Shown here piece by piece: positions 8,825-20,481 of a stretch of 64,000 bases of DNA (within the stretch, counting starts at the first letter, position 1; the number at the start of each line of letters is the position of its first letter). This stretch comes from Akebia trifoliata (taxonomy: Eukaryota; Streptophyta; Magnoliopsida; Ranunculales; Lardizabalaceae). The notes below the pieces were generated by a model. The model made no database searches. It worked only from the letters and a program-made list of their open reading frames with translations, and was not told the DNA's origin. The stretch spans positions 558,001 through 622,000 of the forward strand of contig JADQWC010000526.1 in NCBI GenBank assembly GCA_017979445.1. The letters are read 5' to 3'. A program made the translations under genes and the position numbers.

Positions 8825-11227
8825 ATGATGCAAGTTTTTGCAGAGATGGGTATCAGAAGCAATCCATGGTTCCTCATTCATGTACTGATTCTCTTCTTCT
8901 CTATCAAAACCCAGTTCTCCATTGGAGGTGACATCATCTCTGTTGGCCAATCTCTCTCAGGAAACCAGACCATTTTCTCCAAAGGTAACATCTTTGAACT
9001 TGGTTTCTTCACACCAGGTAACAGTTCTAAGAAGTATTACATAGGCATCTGGTACAAAAAAATATCACCTCAAACTATAGTTTGGGTGGCAAACGGAGAT
9101 ACACCCCTCCCTGACTCATCTTCTTCAGAATTAAAACTCTTAGAAGATGGTAATCTAGTCCTCTTTAATAACAAGTCAAAAATCCCAATCTGGTCAACAA
9201 ATTTAGCATCGGAAGTTCTTAATCCTACAATAGCAGTGCTTCTTGACAGTGGGAATCTTGTTTTGAAAGATGGGTTGAACTCCTCCAATATAATGTGGCA
9301 GAGCTTTGATCACCAAACGAATACATTTATGCCTGGTTCAAAGGTTGGATTGAATAAAATCACTAACAGAACACAAGGCCTCATTTCATGGATAAGTTCA
9401 GAAGATCCCAGGAGTGGAATATTCTCTCTCGAGGTAGACCTGAGTGGAAGTAGTCAGTATTTTCTAGAGTGGAACGGATCTAAAAGGTACCACTCTAGTG
9501 GGAATTGGAACGGACAACGTTTCAGCTCAATTCCTGAAATGAGCAAAGCCTATATGTACAATTACAGCTATGTTACAAACGAGAGGGAAAGCTATTTTAT
9601 AATGTTTGTTTATAACACCTCTCTTTTGTCTAGAATGGTGTTGGATTACTCAGGTCAGTTGAAGAATTTTATCTGGGGGGAGGAAACTCAAGATTGGCTT
9701 TTAATTTATACTCAACCGAGACAGCCCTGTGACGTCTACGGTTATTGTGGGCCCTTTGGTAGCTGTAATCAGAAAGCTTTGCCGTATTGTTCATGTTTGC
9801 AAGGTTTTGAACCACGTTCGTTGAAAGATTGGAACAATCTGAGTGTTTGGTGGGGTGGTTGTGTGAGGAAAACCCCATTACGATGCGGGTCTGGAGGAAA
9901 AGACACATTTTTTACGATGCCCAACATGAAACTGCCGGCAAGTTCAGAGTCTTTAAAAGTTGGGAACATGAAAGAATGTGAATTAGCTTGCTCAAGAAAC
10001 TGTTCTTGTATGGCGTACTTTTATGGAAATGGATGTTTAGTTTGGCATGAAGATCTGTTGGATTTGCAAGAATTATTAATTGGTGATAGCAATGGAGCAG
10101 TTCTCCACATAAGAATTGCAGATTCAGGCTCTGGAGGTAAGAGCAAGAGAAGCACGATGTGGATCGTTGTCGGTGGAATTGCAGGGGTTGTAAGTTTCTT
10201 CGCCATTGTCCTGGCACTCTTTTGGAATTATAGGAGGAGAGAATTCAATGGTACACTGAACACCGCTGAGGATGCATTGAGGACTTATACATACAAGAAT
10301 CTTAAAAGTGCTACAAGGAACTTCTCGGAGAAGTTGGGGAAAGGAGGTTTCGGTTCTGTTTTCAGAGGGAAATTGCCCAACTCAATTGACATAGCTGTGA
10401 AGAAACTTGAATGCCTAGGAAAAGGAGAGAAGCAATTCCGAATGGAAGTGAGCACCCTTGGTATAATCCAACATGCCAATTTGGTTCGCCTTCGGGGGTT
10501 TTGTGCCGAACGTAGTGAAAGGTTGCTAGTTTATGATTATATGCCAAATGGTTCACTAGATTCTTGTTTGTTTCGTAAGAATTCAATCATCTTAGACTGG
10601 AAAACAAGATACCAGATTGCACTCGGGACAGCTAGAGGATTGGCTTATCTACATGAGAAGTGCAGAGATTGCATAATACACTGTGACATAAAACCGGAAA
10701 ACATACTATTGGATGCTGGGTTTAGTTCAAAGGTTGCGGACTTTGGGCTAGCGAAGCTCTTTGGTAGGGACTTCAGCCGGGTTTTGACAACCATGAGAGG
10801 AACCAGAGGTTATCTTGCGCCAGAGTGGATTTCAGGCGTACCTATCACACCCAAAGCTGATGTTTACAGCTATGGAATGACGCTTTTCGAAATTATATCT
10901 GGTCGGAGAAATTTGGCCATATCAGGTGATGACATGGTTGATTACTTTCCTACTCTGGTAGTGTGGAAAGTACACAATGGAGAAGAAGTTCTTAGCTTGT
11001 TGGATCAAAGGTTGGTGGGTAATGCTGACATTGAAGAGCTTACTAGAGCTTGCAGAGTTGCATGTTGGTGCATTCAAGACGATGAGAAGGACAGACCAAC
11101 AATGGGACATGTGGTTCAGATTCTGGAGGGAGTCTTAGAAGTGGATATTCCTCCTATCCCAGAATTTTTCCTACCATTTGTGAACAAGCTAGTTGTGAAC
11201 GAAGTTCCTGAGGAGTCTTCTGTTTGA
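8825..11227 (+). CDS. G-type lectin S-receptor-like serine/threonine kinase (At2g19130-like)
   Basis: A single-exon, 800-codon receptor kinase for the plasma membrane. Order: signal peptide (hydrophobic about 15-32), bulb-type mannose-binding lectin domain (about 35-160, with IVWVAN and GNLVL), S-locus glycoprotein domain (about 210-300), Cys-rich PAN/apple domain (about 345-435), membrane helix (about 446-469, then basic YRRR) and kinase (about 500-770). Kinase features are intact: glycine loop GKGGFG (505-510), Lys526, HCDIKPEN (619-626), DFG (639-641), APE (665-667). HCD in place of HRD makes it a non-RD kinase, as usual in this subfamily and common among receptors in immune signalling. 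Three ATGs (codons 1, 2, 8) are possible starts; codon 8 gives the family's usual short leader. The ligand is unknown. The frame has no damage and is probably functional. Confidence 0.95.
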   Translation: MMQVFAEMGIRSNPWFLIHVLILFFSIKTQFSIGGDIISVGQSLSGNQTIFSKGNIFELGFFTPGNSSKKYYIGIWYKKISPQTIVWVANGDTPLPDSSSSELKLLEDGNLVLFNNKSKIPIWSTNLASEVLNPTIAVLLDSGNLVLKDGLNSSNIMWQSFDHQTNTFMPGSKVGLNKITNRTQGLISWISSEDPRSGIFSLEVDLSGSSQYFLEWNGSKRYHSSGNWNGQRFSSIPEMSKAYMYNYSYVTNERESYFIMFVYNTSLLSRMVLDYSGQLKNFIWGEETQDWLLIYTQPRQPCDVYGYCGPFGSCNQKALPYCSCLQGFEPRSLKDWNNLSVWWGGCVRKTPLRCGSGGKDTFFTMPNMKLPASSESLKVGNMKECELACSRNCSCMAYFYGNGCLVWHEDLLDLQELLIGDSNGAVLHIRIADSGSGGKSKRSTMWIVVGGIAGVVSFFAIVLALFWNYRRREFNGTLNTAEDALRTYTYKNLKSATRNFSEKLGKGGFGSVFRGKLPNSIDIAVKKLECLGKGEKQFRMEVSTLGIIQHANLVRLRGFCAERSERLLVYDYMPNGSLDSCLFRKNSIILDWKTRYQIALGTARGLAYLHEKCRDCIIHCDIKPENILLDAGFSSKVADFGLAKLFGRDFSRVLTTMRGTRGYLAPEWISGVPITPKADVYSYGMTLFEIISGRRNLAISGDDMVDYFPTLVVWKVHNGEEVLSLLDQRLVGNADIEELTRACRVACWCIQDDEKDRPTMGHVVQILEGVLEVDIPPIPEFFLPFVNKLVVNEVPEESSV

Positions 11228-11820
11228 AAGAAGTACCCGAGCACGGAATAGGGTCTCAATCGCTTCTTCAACCAGAAATACCTCCTCTTCAGTGAGTTTC
11301 AAGTCATAAAGATGGTACACTAGTCTGAATGTTATGGTGATTCTATTCTTGTTTAATTTCTACCTAAAAGCTTAGAAAGTTACGATTTTGGTCTCAGTAT
11401 GTTTAGCTTCTTTTGGTGGTAGATATAGATAGGTATAAATTGGTTGGATTTCATAAACATAATAGGTACAAGAAAGGCTACAGATTCCCTTCGTGTCACA
11501 AATTGCAAGTCAGGGATTCTGGATGTTTGGGAATGTAATGTACAAGACTTGGGTAATAATGCTAGTATATATTTGTAATACTGGTTTTATTATAATTTGG
11601 TGTGTGGTTGAGCTTTGTTTCAAATGAACCACAGAGTTTATCTCCTCTTAGTTCCTCATCATCATCAAGTATATAAAGCTAGCAAGCAACACATTAACTG
11701 AATTGCACATGTAGATAACACGTGTAACTTTCACTTAAGAAGCCTCCACTCTACTTAGTTTTTGAAGTTGCCACCATTCATGAAATTAAGGTGTGAATGG
11801 TCACCTAAAATTAGTTTTGT
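11228..11820 (+). other. 3' flank of the receptor kinase gene
   Basis: A presumed 3' untranslated region follows the TGA, with AT-rich sequence that could hold polyadenylation signals (for example around 11560-11600). I cannot place the cleavage site. There is no further gene. Confidence 0.4.
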
Positions 11821-12800
11821 AAAATCATTTTATCTTTGAAAGTAACTCCCAAACTAGTCCTAACTGAGAGATCCAGGTAATGGGGTTCAATTGAAGGATG
11901 GGGAAGGTGTTAGGCACCCCACCCTACCGACCAAGTTGGTGCGTGGTTACCTAGGTTTGGCTATATGTGAAGACTTAAATTATTGTTTTTGGAAAGCGTT
12001 TTATTTAGTAAGATGATAATGCATGCATGAATGTATATGCATGAGAATCTAAATTGGTGTGTATTTGGTGTAAATGGAATGTTCACACTAGTTGGAGTCT
12101 TCATGTTTGCTTGGAGTTGGGAGTGTCAATCAATGAGGATAGCACTCTTTAATGATGATGAATGATGGAAATATACCCAGGATTTGGATTTAATGTTTTA
12201 GGTAAGAATTCTAGAGACATTCCATGAATGAGAATGCTCTTTTCTATATTTACCATTTTCATGTGTAAACTGTACGAATGCATAAGGTGAACTATGTGTC
12301 TAAGTGTGTGTGAACTCATTATGGAGATCATTTCATGAGGCTATACTCCCTAGCCTTACTTAGCCATTAATGAAATCTAGATTAAATGGATGATGATGAT
12401 GGTTGTAGGACTTGAACTATATGCTATGAAAAGATACTCTCACGGAGCTTATTATTAACTCAAAGGCAAGGGGATCACCTCCTAGAGGTTATACTCCCCA
12501 TATTTACCTGATCCTTGTAAAACACTTACACTTCATGATGATGAGCATGGAAGATATTATACCATATGCTTGGGTTCCAAAAAGGTTCTAAAGGATCATA
12601 TTTACCTTTTTCTTTTGATTTTCATTCAGTCACATTTTTGGGGTGGGTTTATCGGGGCACTAGGTGAGATGGGGGTTTAGATTAATTAGGCTCTAATGCA
12701 ACAAAAAATGAAGAAGAGGAAAAAAAAAAAAGAAAAGAGAAAAGAAAATAAGAGTTAGGGGGTAAAAGTGGGAAGGGGGAATGTTGGTAGCAATAAAGAA
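11820..12800. mobile_element. LTR-like fragment related to Tat/Ogre-type repeats
   Basis: A GGAAGGTGTTAGGCACCCC segment (about 11902-11922) is typical of the 5' part of large plant Tat/Ogre-type LTRs. The equivalent, more diverged segment is in the solo LTR at about 20951-20973. No partner repeat or internal genes can be seen, so this is probably a truncated LTR. Borders are uncertain. A purine-rich run of A and G lies at 12709-12780. Confidence 0.4.
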
Positions 12801-12938
12801 ATTAAACAACGATTCTACTTCATCTTCTTTCTCTTTTACTTTGATCTTCAAAACTTAGGTTCAAAAAGGCTTGAGATCAAATTAGAAAAGATTTGCTGGG
12901 ACATTGAGGCTCTCAAGTAGAGAATTGGATAAAGTATT

Positions 12939-13727
12939 TGATGAGGAAATCAAAGTTTGAAGAGTATATTTTTTATGTTAATTTTTTTTTTCCTGTTTTG
13001 GACTTTTATTTTATGTTTTTTAGGTTTAATTAGTTCATGTTTTATTAGCCCATGACCTTAATATAATATTTATGGGTAGTTTGGTAAATTTAGTTTATTT
13101 TTTATTTAAATTTATAAGGATTGAAAATTTAGGTGAGAGAAAATTATGAAAATTAGGTTATTTATCTAGTATTTTAGTTTTATGATAGTTGTTCGATTTA
13201 TTTTCTTTATATATAGATTGTATTAGGATTTTTTAACAAAGAATTTATGAATAAATAAGTTTTCTTTTAATGGAGTTTTTGGGCATGAGTTCTCTATCAT
13301 TCTTGGTGTAATTCTAAGAAATCCTTGGTGTGAGTCCAAGGTTTTATCCTTCTATCCATCTCTTTTTCTTTTATTGATTTTATTTGAATTCAAGAATTCG
13401 TGAATTCTTAATTCTTGAATTTTTGAATTCGAAAGCCTTTCCCACAACCTTTGCTCCTTACTCTATAAACATTAACTTTAACCCTTTCCTTTACTCTATA
13501 AACCTAAATTGTAATCGTAGTTTTAAAATGTTATAATTAAACCCTACAACCAAATCCGGGAGCCGGGGGGGCGGGGGGGGGGGGGGGGGTTGGTTTACCT
13601 TAAGGATTTGAGGTAACCCTATTGTAGTCAAGTCCTTAGTCTAATCTCAAATCCTTAATCAAAACTAAAACTACCTAAACAAGATTCCCGTAACTCCCTT
13701 CTTTCATTTTCTTCTCTACCGTCCTAC
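12939..13727 (+). repeat. 5' LTR of the small LTR element
   Basis: Aligns with 14516-15256. It contains an extra G-rich run (13565-13589, nearly all G) that has no counterpart in the right copy. Such runs expand by slippage and can be mis-sequenced. Confidence 0.6.
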
Positions 13728-14515
13728 ATCAAATTTATATCAAAGCCTAGGTTTAGGCAACAGAAATTAGTAGATTGCATTGCAGGGAGATAGACTCAAT
13801 AGAGATATTCTTAGAGGAACTAACAAATATGTTGTAACACTTTAAACGCGTCATTCTCAAGCATGTTTTAACTTTGTTTGTGACCATATTATAAAGGAAA
13901 ATAAAGAGCATAGACAACTATGTGCATTATGGGATGAAGAACTCAGGAAACAAAACTTATACTACAAGTGCAATCATCCTGGACAATATAAATTGAAGTG
14001 CTTTAATTGGGATAATTAAACTGATCGGATCAAAGTCCATGCACCTCAACTCAAGGCGAGTAATGAAGAAATCTATGAGCCTGATTTAAGTGAGAGTGAC
14101 TTACCATTATTAATTCTTAAAGAAGAATCTATGTGTGAAGAATTTGAACTAATGGAACTAGGAATTGTTGAGCCAACACATCTTTTCCTTCTTACACCAG
14201 TTTTATCCCATGAAAAAGAAAATGCAGATAATATTTTTTATAAATCAATGAGTTTTGCAAGGTTTGATTCCAATTAGAAAATGAGAGTCTAAAAATTATC
14301 TATTTGTTTTGATGATTTCTACATCTAGGAAGAGATCGAATTGAAAATTCACTTCGAGATGGATAAAAGTGGAAGACACCATCCTAGGAAGCATTGACTT
14401 GTGTTATGGAGAAAAGTAGAAGTCATAATGTACGAGAACCATTGAGATTTCATCTATTGAGGAATTACAACAATTTTATTTCGTGAATGGCAAAATCTTT
14501 GCAGTTAGGGATAAT
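13728..14515 (+). pseudogene. Gag remnant with zinc-knuckle-like motif
   Basis: Broken frames in the middle of the small LTR element. At about 13943-14000 the plus strand reads a basic stretch (ELRKQNL) followed by YYKCNHPGQYKLKC, which resembles the C-x2-C-x(n)-PGH-x-C-type knuckle of plant Ty3/gypsy gag. A stop follows shortly. No protease, RT or integrase is present. The similarity is short, so the gypsy assignment is tentative. Confidence 0.45.
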
Positions 14516-15256
14516 TGATTGGGGCATCAAAGCTTGAAGAGTCAATTTTTTTATATTTTTAAATTTTTTTTGCATTGGGTTTTTATTTTATGTTTTTTGG
14601 CTTATTTCTTTGTTTTATTATCACAAGGTTTAGTATAATGTTTAGGGGTAATTTCATAAATTTAATTTTTTTTTTAAGTTTATAATGGTTAAAAATTTAG
14701 AAGAGAGAAAATTATGAAAATTAGGTTATTTATTTGATATTTTAGTTTTATTAGGATTCTTAAATTTATTTTCTTTATATGTAGATTGTATTAGGACTTT
14801 TTTAACTAAGAGTTTATGAATAAAGAAGTTTTCTTTGAATAGAGTTTCTTAGAATTCTTGGGGTAGTTTCAAGAAGCCCTAGCTATGATTCTAAGGTTCT
14901 ATGCTTTTATCTCATATCTCTTTCTTTTAATCTTTTTCTTTCTTTATTTTCTTTGAATTTTCTTGTTCTTGGTTTTCTTGAATTCTTGAATTCTTGAAAC
15001 TCTTTCCCGCAACCTTTAATCCTTATCCTATACAAACCGTAACTTTACCTCTTTCCTTTACCCTATAAATCTAAATCCTAATCGTAATTTCAAAATATTG
15101 TACTCAAATCCTACGATCCAATTATTGGATTTATCCTAAACTTTTGAAGTAACCTTATTGTACTCAAACCCATAACTCAATCCCAAATTCTTAATAAAAA
15201 CCAAAATCATCGAAATCAGATTCTTGTAACATCCTTCTTTCATCTTCTTCCCTCAC
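14516..15256 (+). repeat. 3' LTR of the small LTR element
   Basis: Begins TGATTGGGGCATCAAAGC and aligns with the left repeat. It ends near CTTCTTCCCTCA. Confidence 0.6.
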
Positions 15257-15910
15257 TGGAAGGAAAGAAGCTCGCCTTTTTACCTTGTGAGACTTCACTA
15301 TTTATAGGCCTTTGGGGACCTTTGGAGATATAATAGTCTACACATTACAAGGTAAAATTAATTGCCAGAAAATCACATAGAATGACCATTTTTGCCTTCA
15401 CCAAAAATGCCTTGATAGTCCTTTAATGAGTCTTACCAATCTGGATGATCAAAGGTTAAGAGTGTAAATATCCTCTAATTTTTTTTGTTTTTTTGCATTG
15501 TATTTACTATTTAATAAAACTTTCTAGTGTTTTAGGAGCTCCAAATATAGGAAAGGGATACAATCAGATGTTGTACAAATGATCCCAAAGAAATGCATAC
15601 ATCTAACTCAAAGAGGCCCTCTGCTCCATGATTCCAACTAAGGAAAGCTGATGACAGATTACAAAATCTTTGTGCTCTCGAAAAAGACCGATGGATAGGT
15701 GTTCCAACTCTCCATATCAACGGTTTGCATAATCAATCTCTTTTCCTTGATCAACAACCTAAAATAAAAATCAAGCATCCTTGTTGCTTCTTAAGATCTT
15801 CTTGTGATCTAAAGCCTCAATATAACAAGTAATCTCTACCGTCATTCACGAGCCAAGAAGCTTAGAATAATCGATCTCATCCCGAACCAATCCCGTCCAA
15901 AGCAAATCCA
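15257..15910. other. Intergenic, left flank of the large CACTA element
   Basis: No gene recognised. The stretch at about 15838-15905 (CACGAGCCAAGAAGCTTAGAA and following) is similar to 42499-42565 on the other side of the large CACTA element. Confidence 0.5.
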
Positions 15911-16110
15911 CACTATGCCATAATGCGGTAAAAACCACTACTCCTACAATTGCAAAAGGAGTCGTTTTCAAAGGAGTGGTTTTTTAATTGCGACAGACCA
16001 AAACAGTAGGAAAAAACGACTGTCCTTGACAGTCGCAAAAAAAAAAAAACAACTATCTTTGACAGTCGTTAAAATGACGATCTTAAACAATCGTTTTTCT
16101 TGATTTATAA
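15911..16110. repeat. Left terminal and subterminal repeats of the large CACTA
   Basis: After the CACTA tip come several copies of a CGACTGTC/GACAGTCG motif (about 16017-16095) and a GGAGTCGTTTTCAAAGGAGTGG segment that is nearly the same at 55080-55103. Subterminal repeats of this kind are transposase binding sites in known CACTA elements. Confidence 0.75.
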
Positions 16111-17105
16111 TAAAAGAAATTTTTTTTTCTGAATTTATAAATTGAAAAAAATGAATCATTAAAAAAATTATTTTTTTGAAATACAAAACCACTCACCTTC
16201 AAATAATTGAAACCTCATTTGCTTCTATTGTTATTACTACTACTATTATTAATATTACATATGCATGAAACAAAAAATAAAAAATATATGGATGATATCT
16301 TGACATTACAAAACTTGTTGGCTATTATGATCTTAGACCTTAAAAGAAAAAAAAACTTAAAAGAAGCATCAAAAGCTAGTTTGCTGACTTGAATTTACAA
16401 GTGTCATCTTTAGTCATCTAACAACCCAACCAGATCTTTGGATTTCTTCCTTCAACATGTGAAGCTCCACCTGCACACATCTCTTGCTATCTACAACTAT
16501 CTTGAAACCATGTTGTAGTGGTCTTGTATTTGAATCCTACAAGAAAAAAAAAAACTCATTAACTGTGAGCTAGCGTGAAACTCAAAATCAAACCATGAAA
16601 TTAAGAAATAAATTGTTAAATGAAATAATATGTAGGAGTCATAGTTGCCCCCACATTACATAGAAAAAGTCTTGGCTCCTCCATGTGATTTGGAATTGCC
16701 ATTGTAAAGATGTTATGAAATGTCGATAAATCGAGATACATTTTACAGCTTAGTGTGAATCAATCACCACGTATCTATCACAACATGAACGTATGTAACT
16801 GAAATTAAGCGTAGCAACTCACATAGTCAACAGTAGCCCTTAGTAATCTGACTTGCTCTTTTGAAACCGTCCCCACCTATTAAATTAAAGTCAAAATAAT
16901 TTGGATTAGAAGACCTGAAAAGATCGATAATGTACCAGTGATAGTAGTGTTTTCCTTAGGTTAGTTAGAGAGAGCAGACCTTTTGAACAATGGTCCAAAC
17001 AACACTTTCGTTGCAAGGAGTTGTGAGAGAGCTCATGTATGTATAGTGGTTTCTACTGCCTATCTCTAGTGATTTGGGTCAACCACACCCACCACCCTCT
17101 CTTCT
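16111..17105. other. No gene recognised, interior of the large CACTA
   Basis: AT-rich. A leucine-run frame at 16207-16392 comes from a CTT/ATT-rich tract and is not a credible gene. Confidence 0.5.
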
Positions 17106-17300
17106 TCATCGGCATTGGTTATGGATTTGATATGTTCCATCAACTAAGAACAAAGCACACATAAAATTATTAGAAAGAATGCCAGATTCTGAAGGTGACA
17201 TTAGAGAGTAGAGGAAGGCTGTAAAAGAAGATGTATCAGGACCATCAACTATGACCTCGGATTCCTCTTCCACATTTGACTCTTGTCGACTTCTATTCAT
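17106..17300 (-). pseudogene. Unrecognised exon-like fragment, acidic
   Basis: The minus strand is open for 64 codons, with an ordered acidic stretch (EEESEVIVDGPDTSSFTAFL) that looks like real protein and not chance. The next minus-strand piece (about 17150-17100) contains NADEEERVV-like sequence in another frame. I cannot name the family. Position and strand match the other captured fragments in the large CACTA. Confidence 0.35.
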
Positions 17301-18195
17301 ATTTGATATGTCCTAACCAAGCAGAGAACATAAAAATTTAGACAGACATTAGATAAAACCCAATATGTTAATTTGTTTTTCCTATCTGTAATAGCAAACA
17401 ACCACTACAACAAATATGGCAATTAGGAGCAGTTTATAACCGTTCCTAAGCCAATACGAACAAATATGACGATTACAAATACTTCACCATCAAAATTACT
17501 AAATGTCGCATAATATTACAAACAAACCGCAATTGTCCCTCATTTGGAGATCCACTGCCGCCACGGCTGCCATTCCCAAGTACTTCACTATTGGTTAGCA
17601 ATAGAATATATTGCTTGTCCCTTACGCTCATAACCAGATCTACTTATTGGGAAACATTTGGGATTGGAAACCTTAAGAAAAGAAAGCACAGCAACAATGT
17701 CAAAAGAAAACCTAAAACAACATGAAATTGCAGTAACTATGAAGCCAATGCCACTTATCAAGATTGGTAAGTATAACTAATAAAACCATTCAATGATAGA
17801 TGTTTTCCACCATAAAATTAGCTTGCATGTAAGAAATCTCCATTATTACCAAAATCACACTAAAATATGAAACAAAACCTCAAGAAACTAAAGGACTACT
17901 CAAATTTCGTGTCTAAGTGACATGCTTTAATTGGAGTTTAAAACACCTTGGGCTCCTAACCAAAAGCCATGCAGATAGCCCAATGTGTTTATTCTGCAAT
18001 CAAATTGTGTTGACCACTACAAAAGTTCCTACATGAACTCTCCATGCTTTCTTCAATCAAAGTTAGAGATGGTGTTGATAGTGGATGAAATTCAAAATAT
18101 ATGGATCTAGATAGAAATGACTGATGGGCAAGAGTTGTATTGCTAACCCTAAGAAGCTAGGATAAGGCACCATTAATATTGGTTTTGCCTAGTAC

Positions 18196-18282
18196 ATTTT
18201 TCCTGTTGGGAGGCTTATCTTAGAATTGCCAGCTGGAATGTTGGATGATGACAAGGGTGATGTTATTGGAACAGCAGTTTGT
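18196..18282 (+). pseudogene. Captured exon of a Nudix hydrolase (NUDT14-like ADP-sugar pyrophosphatase)
   Basis: The plus strand reads PVGRLILELPAGMLDDDKGD and continues VIGTAVCE, then a GT splice donor. This is the start of the Nudix box of plant ADP-sugar diphosphatases of the NUDT14 type. The family hydrolyses ADP-sugars in the plastid. The catalytic REUXEE part lies in the next exon and is missing; the Arg just before it is Cys here. It is one of three captured fragments in plus orientation in this set of elements. Confidence 0.75.
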
Positions 18283-19226
18283 GAGGTCTCTCTCTCTAAT
18301 CCGATTGTTTGCACCTTTAATTTTATAATGCTGATAAGATGATATGGCCAGTTGGCAGACATGGTTGACTTCACTGCTTTGGTTTGGTTTGTTCTTGGTT
18401 TTTTTGCAACGATAGTAAGCTTTACTTTAGAATCCAAACTAAAACTTGTTGATAGAAATATAGAACCAAAGCATCATAAATCTATCATTCATACACACAC
18501 AGTACAAACTCTTATTAAGAAGCTCTTGAAGTGTGAGCTCTCTCATAGGGTACATAGAGAAAAAACATATCACAAGCCTACTAGATTTTTTCAAAAGTTT
18601 GATTACTATATTGGAACTCCAGTTAGCATTAGAGTAGAAAATATAGTCATTTGAGTTGCATGTGGATTTGCTTCAATTGGATGAGTCTACTAACCCATGG
18701 GATAGTGTGATGGTTAACTTATATGATCAATTGGTAATAATACTCATGGTCCAAAAGGTAAAGCCATTAAGGAGATTTCAACAACATGAACCCCATGGAG
18801 AAATTCACAAAACTAATACAGAGGCTGTTAAAATGCATCTCAGTTTCAGTAAAACTCACAAACTGCTATAAACAATGGTTGATAGCAAGGCATTCCTTTC
18901 AAAATTTAGGTGGTGAGAAATAATGTCACTTTGGCTGATAAGCCATCATTACTAAAAATATTTACATTATGAATCAACTTTTTCTGATGGTCCAGATTTA
19001 AAAAAAAAAAAAAATCCACCTATCAGCCTCAGTAATATTCTAAACACAAGATTATGTAATGTGTATAATATCTAGGTTTCTCTATTTGTTCTAATGCCAT
19101 ATCCCTGTTACCATAAAAATTTAGAAGGATCTACAATTGGTGATGAAAAGAACTAATGATGACACCACATTATTAAAAGGCCACACATATCACTAATAAA
19201 GATAGTGCAATTAATTGATAACATAC

Positions 19227-19566
19227 CTTTGCATCAGAGAGTTGCAAATGAGCAGATTTAAGTAATGAGTCTTTCTCTGCAGTTTGGCATTTTAGTTCAT
19301 CAAGTTTGGCATGAACCAAAGCCATTTGATTCTTTGAAGTCTCTGCTGAGCAGCTCGTCTTTCTCTAATAATTTGTTTTGTAGGCTCTCCACTTTTTCTT
19401 GCAGCATTATCAACTCTTCCCTATCTTTTTCCAGTGATGATGCTCTTGATGAGAATATTGAAAACTCATCTGCAGATGCCTTTTTGCTCGGGTCATTGTC
19501 TCTAAGATCCTTCCACTTTTTGGAGGGAATAGACTGAGCAACTTTGCTGCCTTTTAGTTCACCAAC
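19227..19566 (-). pseudogene. Captured exon of MPB2C (microtubule-binding protein 2C)
   Basis: Minus strand: splice acceptor (CATTACAG), then VGELKGSKVAQSIPSKKWKD, FSIFSSRASSLEKDREEL and the coiled-coil LQNKLLEKDELL. After a frameshift near 19340 come NQMALVHAKLDELKCQTAEK and LLKSAHLQLSDAK, ending in the donor AAAG|GTATGT. This matches my memory of plant MPB2C, a coiled-coil protein on cortical microtubules that limits spread of viral movement proteins and KNOTTED-type factors. Exon borders are intact, so capture was from genomic DNA. The frameshift (about 5 bases lost) kills the frame. Confidence 0.75.
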
Positions 19567-19635
19567 CTGTAATGAACTAATAACCAACATAAAAATCCAC
19601 TTGAATAAATTCATAATCAGCTACTCCTACATATT

Positions 19636-20151
19636 AAAGATTTTGCAAGAGTAGTGGATTTCATGACACTTTTTGGGTCGAGTGCCTTGTGTATCTTGAA
19701 GATAGCCCACGCAGTCCATATGGCATGCCCCGCAGCATCTAGCCCATGGTTAGTCGTCTCAGCTGCTTTCTCTCCATGCCTGCAAATGGAACAACATAAC
19801 ACTCACCCACAATTAATCATTCTTGAGGAACAAAATAACTAATAAAGAGATGCTTTTTGGGTGTAACTATGAGACCCAAATAACTAATGAAGAGAACAAA
19901 ATCAAAATAATTGATGAAACAATGTAGAACAGAAACCAAAATAAATAGGGTCTTCGGAAGTCTATATACAGGGCTTGCTCTGGCCTGGTGAGGGTCAACC
20001 AGGTAGACATGCTTTTTGGATTTTAGAATAGCAGGAGAAACCTCTCTGATTTTGCCTGAGATTTACCTGTGGGAAACAAGTCCAATTGTCACAGTGGATG
20101 TCGAGGACATAACACTCTTTCCAGCTACTTCAACAACATCAAATACCTTGC
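19636..20151 (-). pseudogene. Captured two-exon fragment of an ERD7-like senescence/dehydration-associated protein
   Basis: Upstream exon 20151-20067 reads GKVFDVVEVAGKSVMSSTST then VTIGLVSHR, with acceptor TATACAG and donor CAG|GTAAAT. Downstream exon 19779-19636 (acceptor TTTGCAG) continues in frame with HGEKAAETTNHGLDAAGHAI and FKIHKALDPKSVM. Across the intron the reading phase fits (CAC AG|G CAT). This is the C-terminal senescence domain of the ERD7 family, plastid or lipid-associated proteins induced by drought and ageing. The intron is kept. The end runs directly toward the MPB2C fragment. Confidence 0.8.
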
Positions 20152-20481
20152 CTGTATACAGTAGAAAAAAATTCCTCTGTGAGCGAGATGCATATGGTCA
20201 CGACAAGAATTAAGAGCCTAGAGAAGTACTTCAAGCAAAATGAAAATAATCGGGAGCAAAACAAACCAAAATGTATAAGTGAGTCATGTAAGCAAGCACT
20301 GCCAATCCTACTCTACATTTCCACATGCAACACCCTTTCAAAGTGTGAATACCTTCAAATACCCCAATCCTAATCTCTCAAGCCAACTTAAGGTCAATAA
20401 CTAATAAGTCAGATGTAATGTCTTTGCTTCCAAAAAACAAATCCAGAATAAAAAAAGACCACAAAAGAAAATTTGCTTCAC

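Larger units (their letters stand above)
12939..15256 (+). mobile_element. Small internally deleted LTR retrotransposon
   Basis: Two direct repeats of about 740-790 bases (12939 to about 13727 and 14516 to about 15256) both begin TGAT, with ATCAAAG and TTGAAGAG shortly after, and align throughout with many substitutions. Directly after the left repeat, TATATCAAAGCC (13737-13748) resembles an initiator-Met tRNA primer binding site. Only about 790 bases lie between the repeats, too little for gag-pol. I see no matching target duplication. The LTR divergence indicates an old insertion. Confidence 0.65.

Noticed and set aside
9070..11110. Several minus-strand open frames inside the receptor kinase gene.
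   Set aside because: They are opposite-strand shadows of a well-conserved coding sequence.
16207..16392. Leucine-run frame MKPHLLLLLL resembling a signal peptide.
   Set aside because: It is made by a CTT/ATT-rich tract and continues into non-protein-like sequence.
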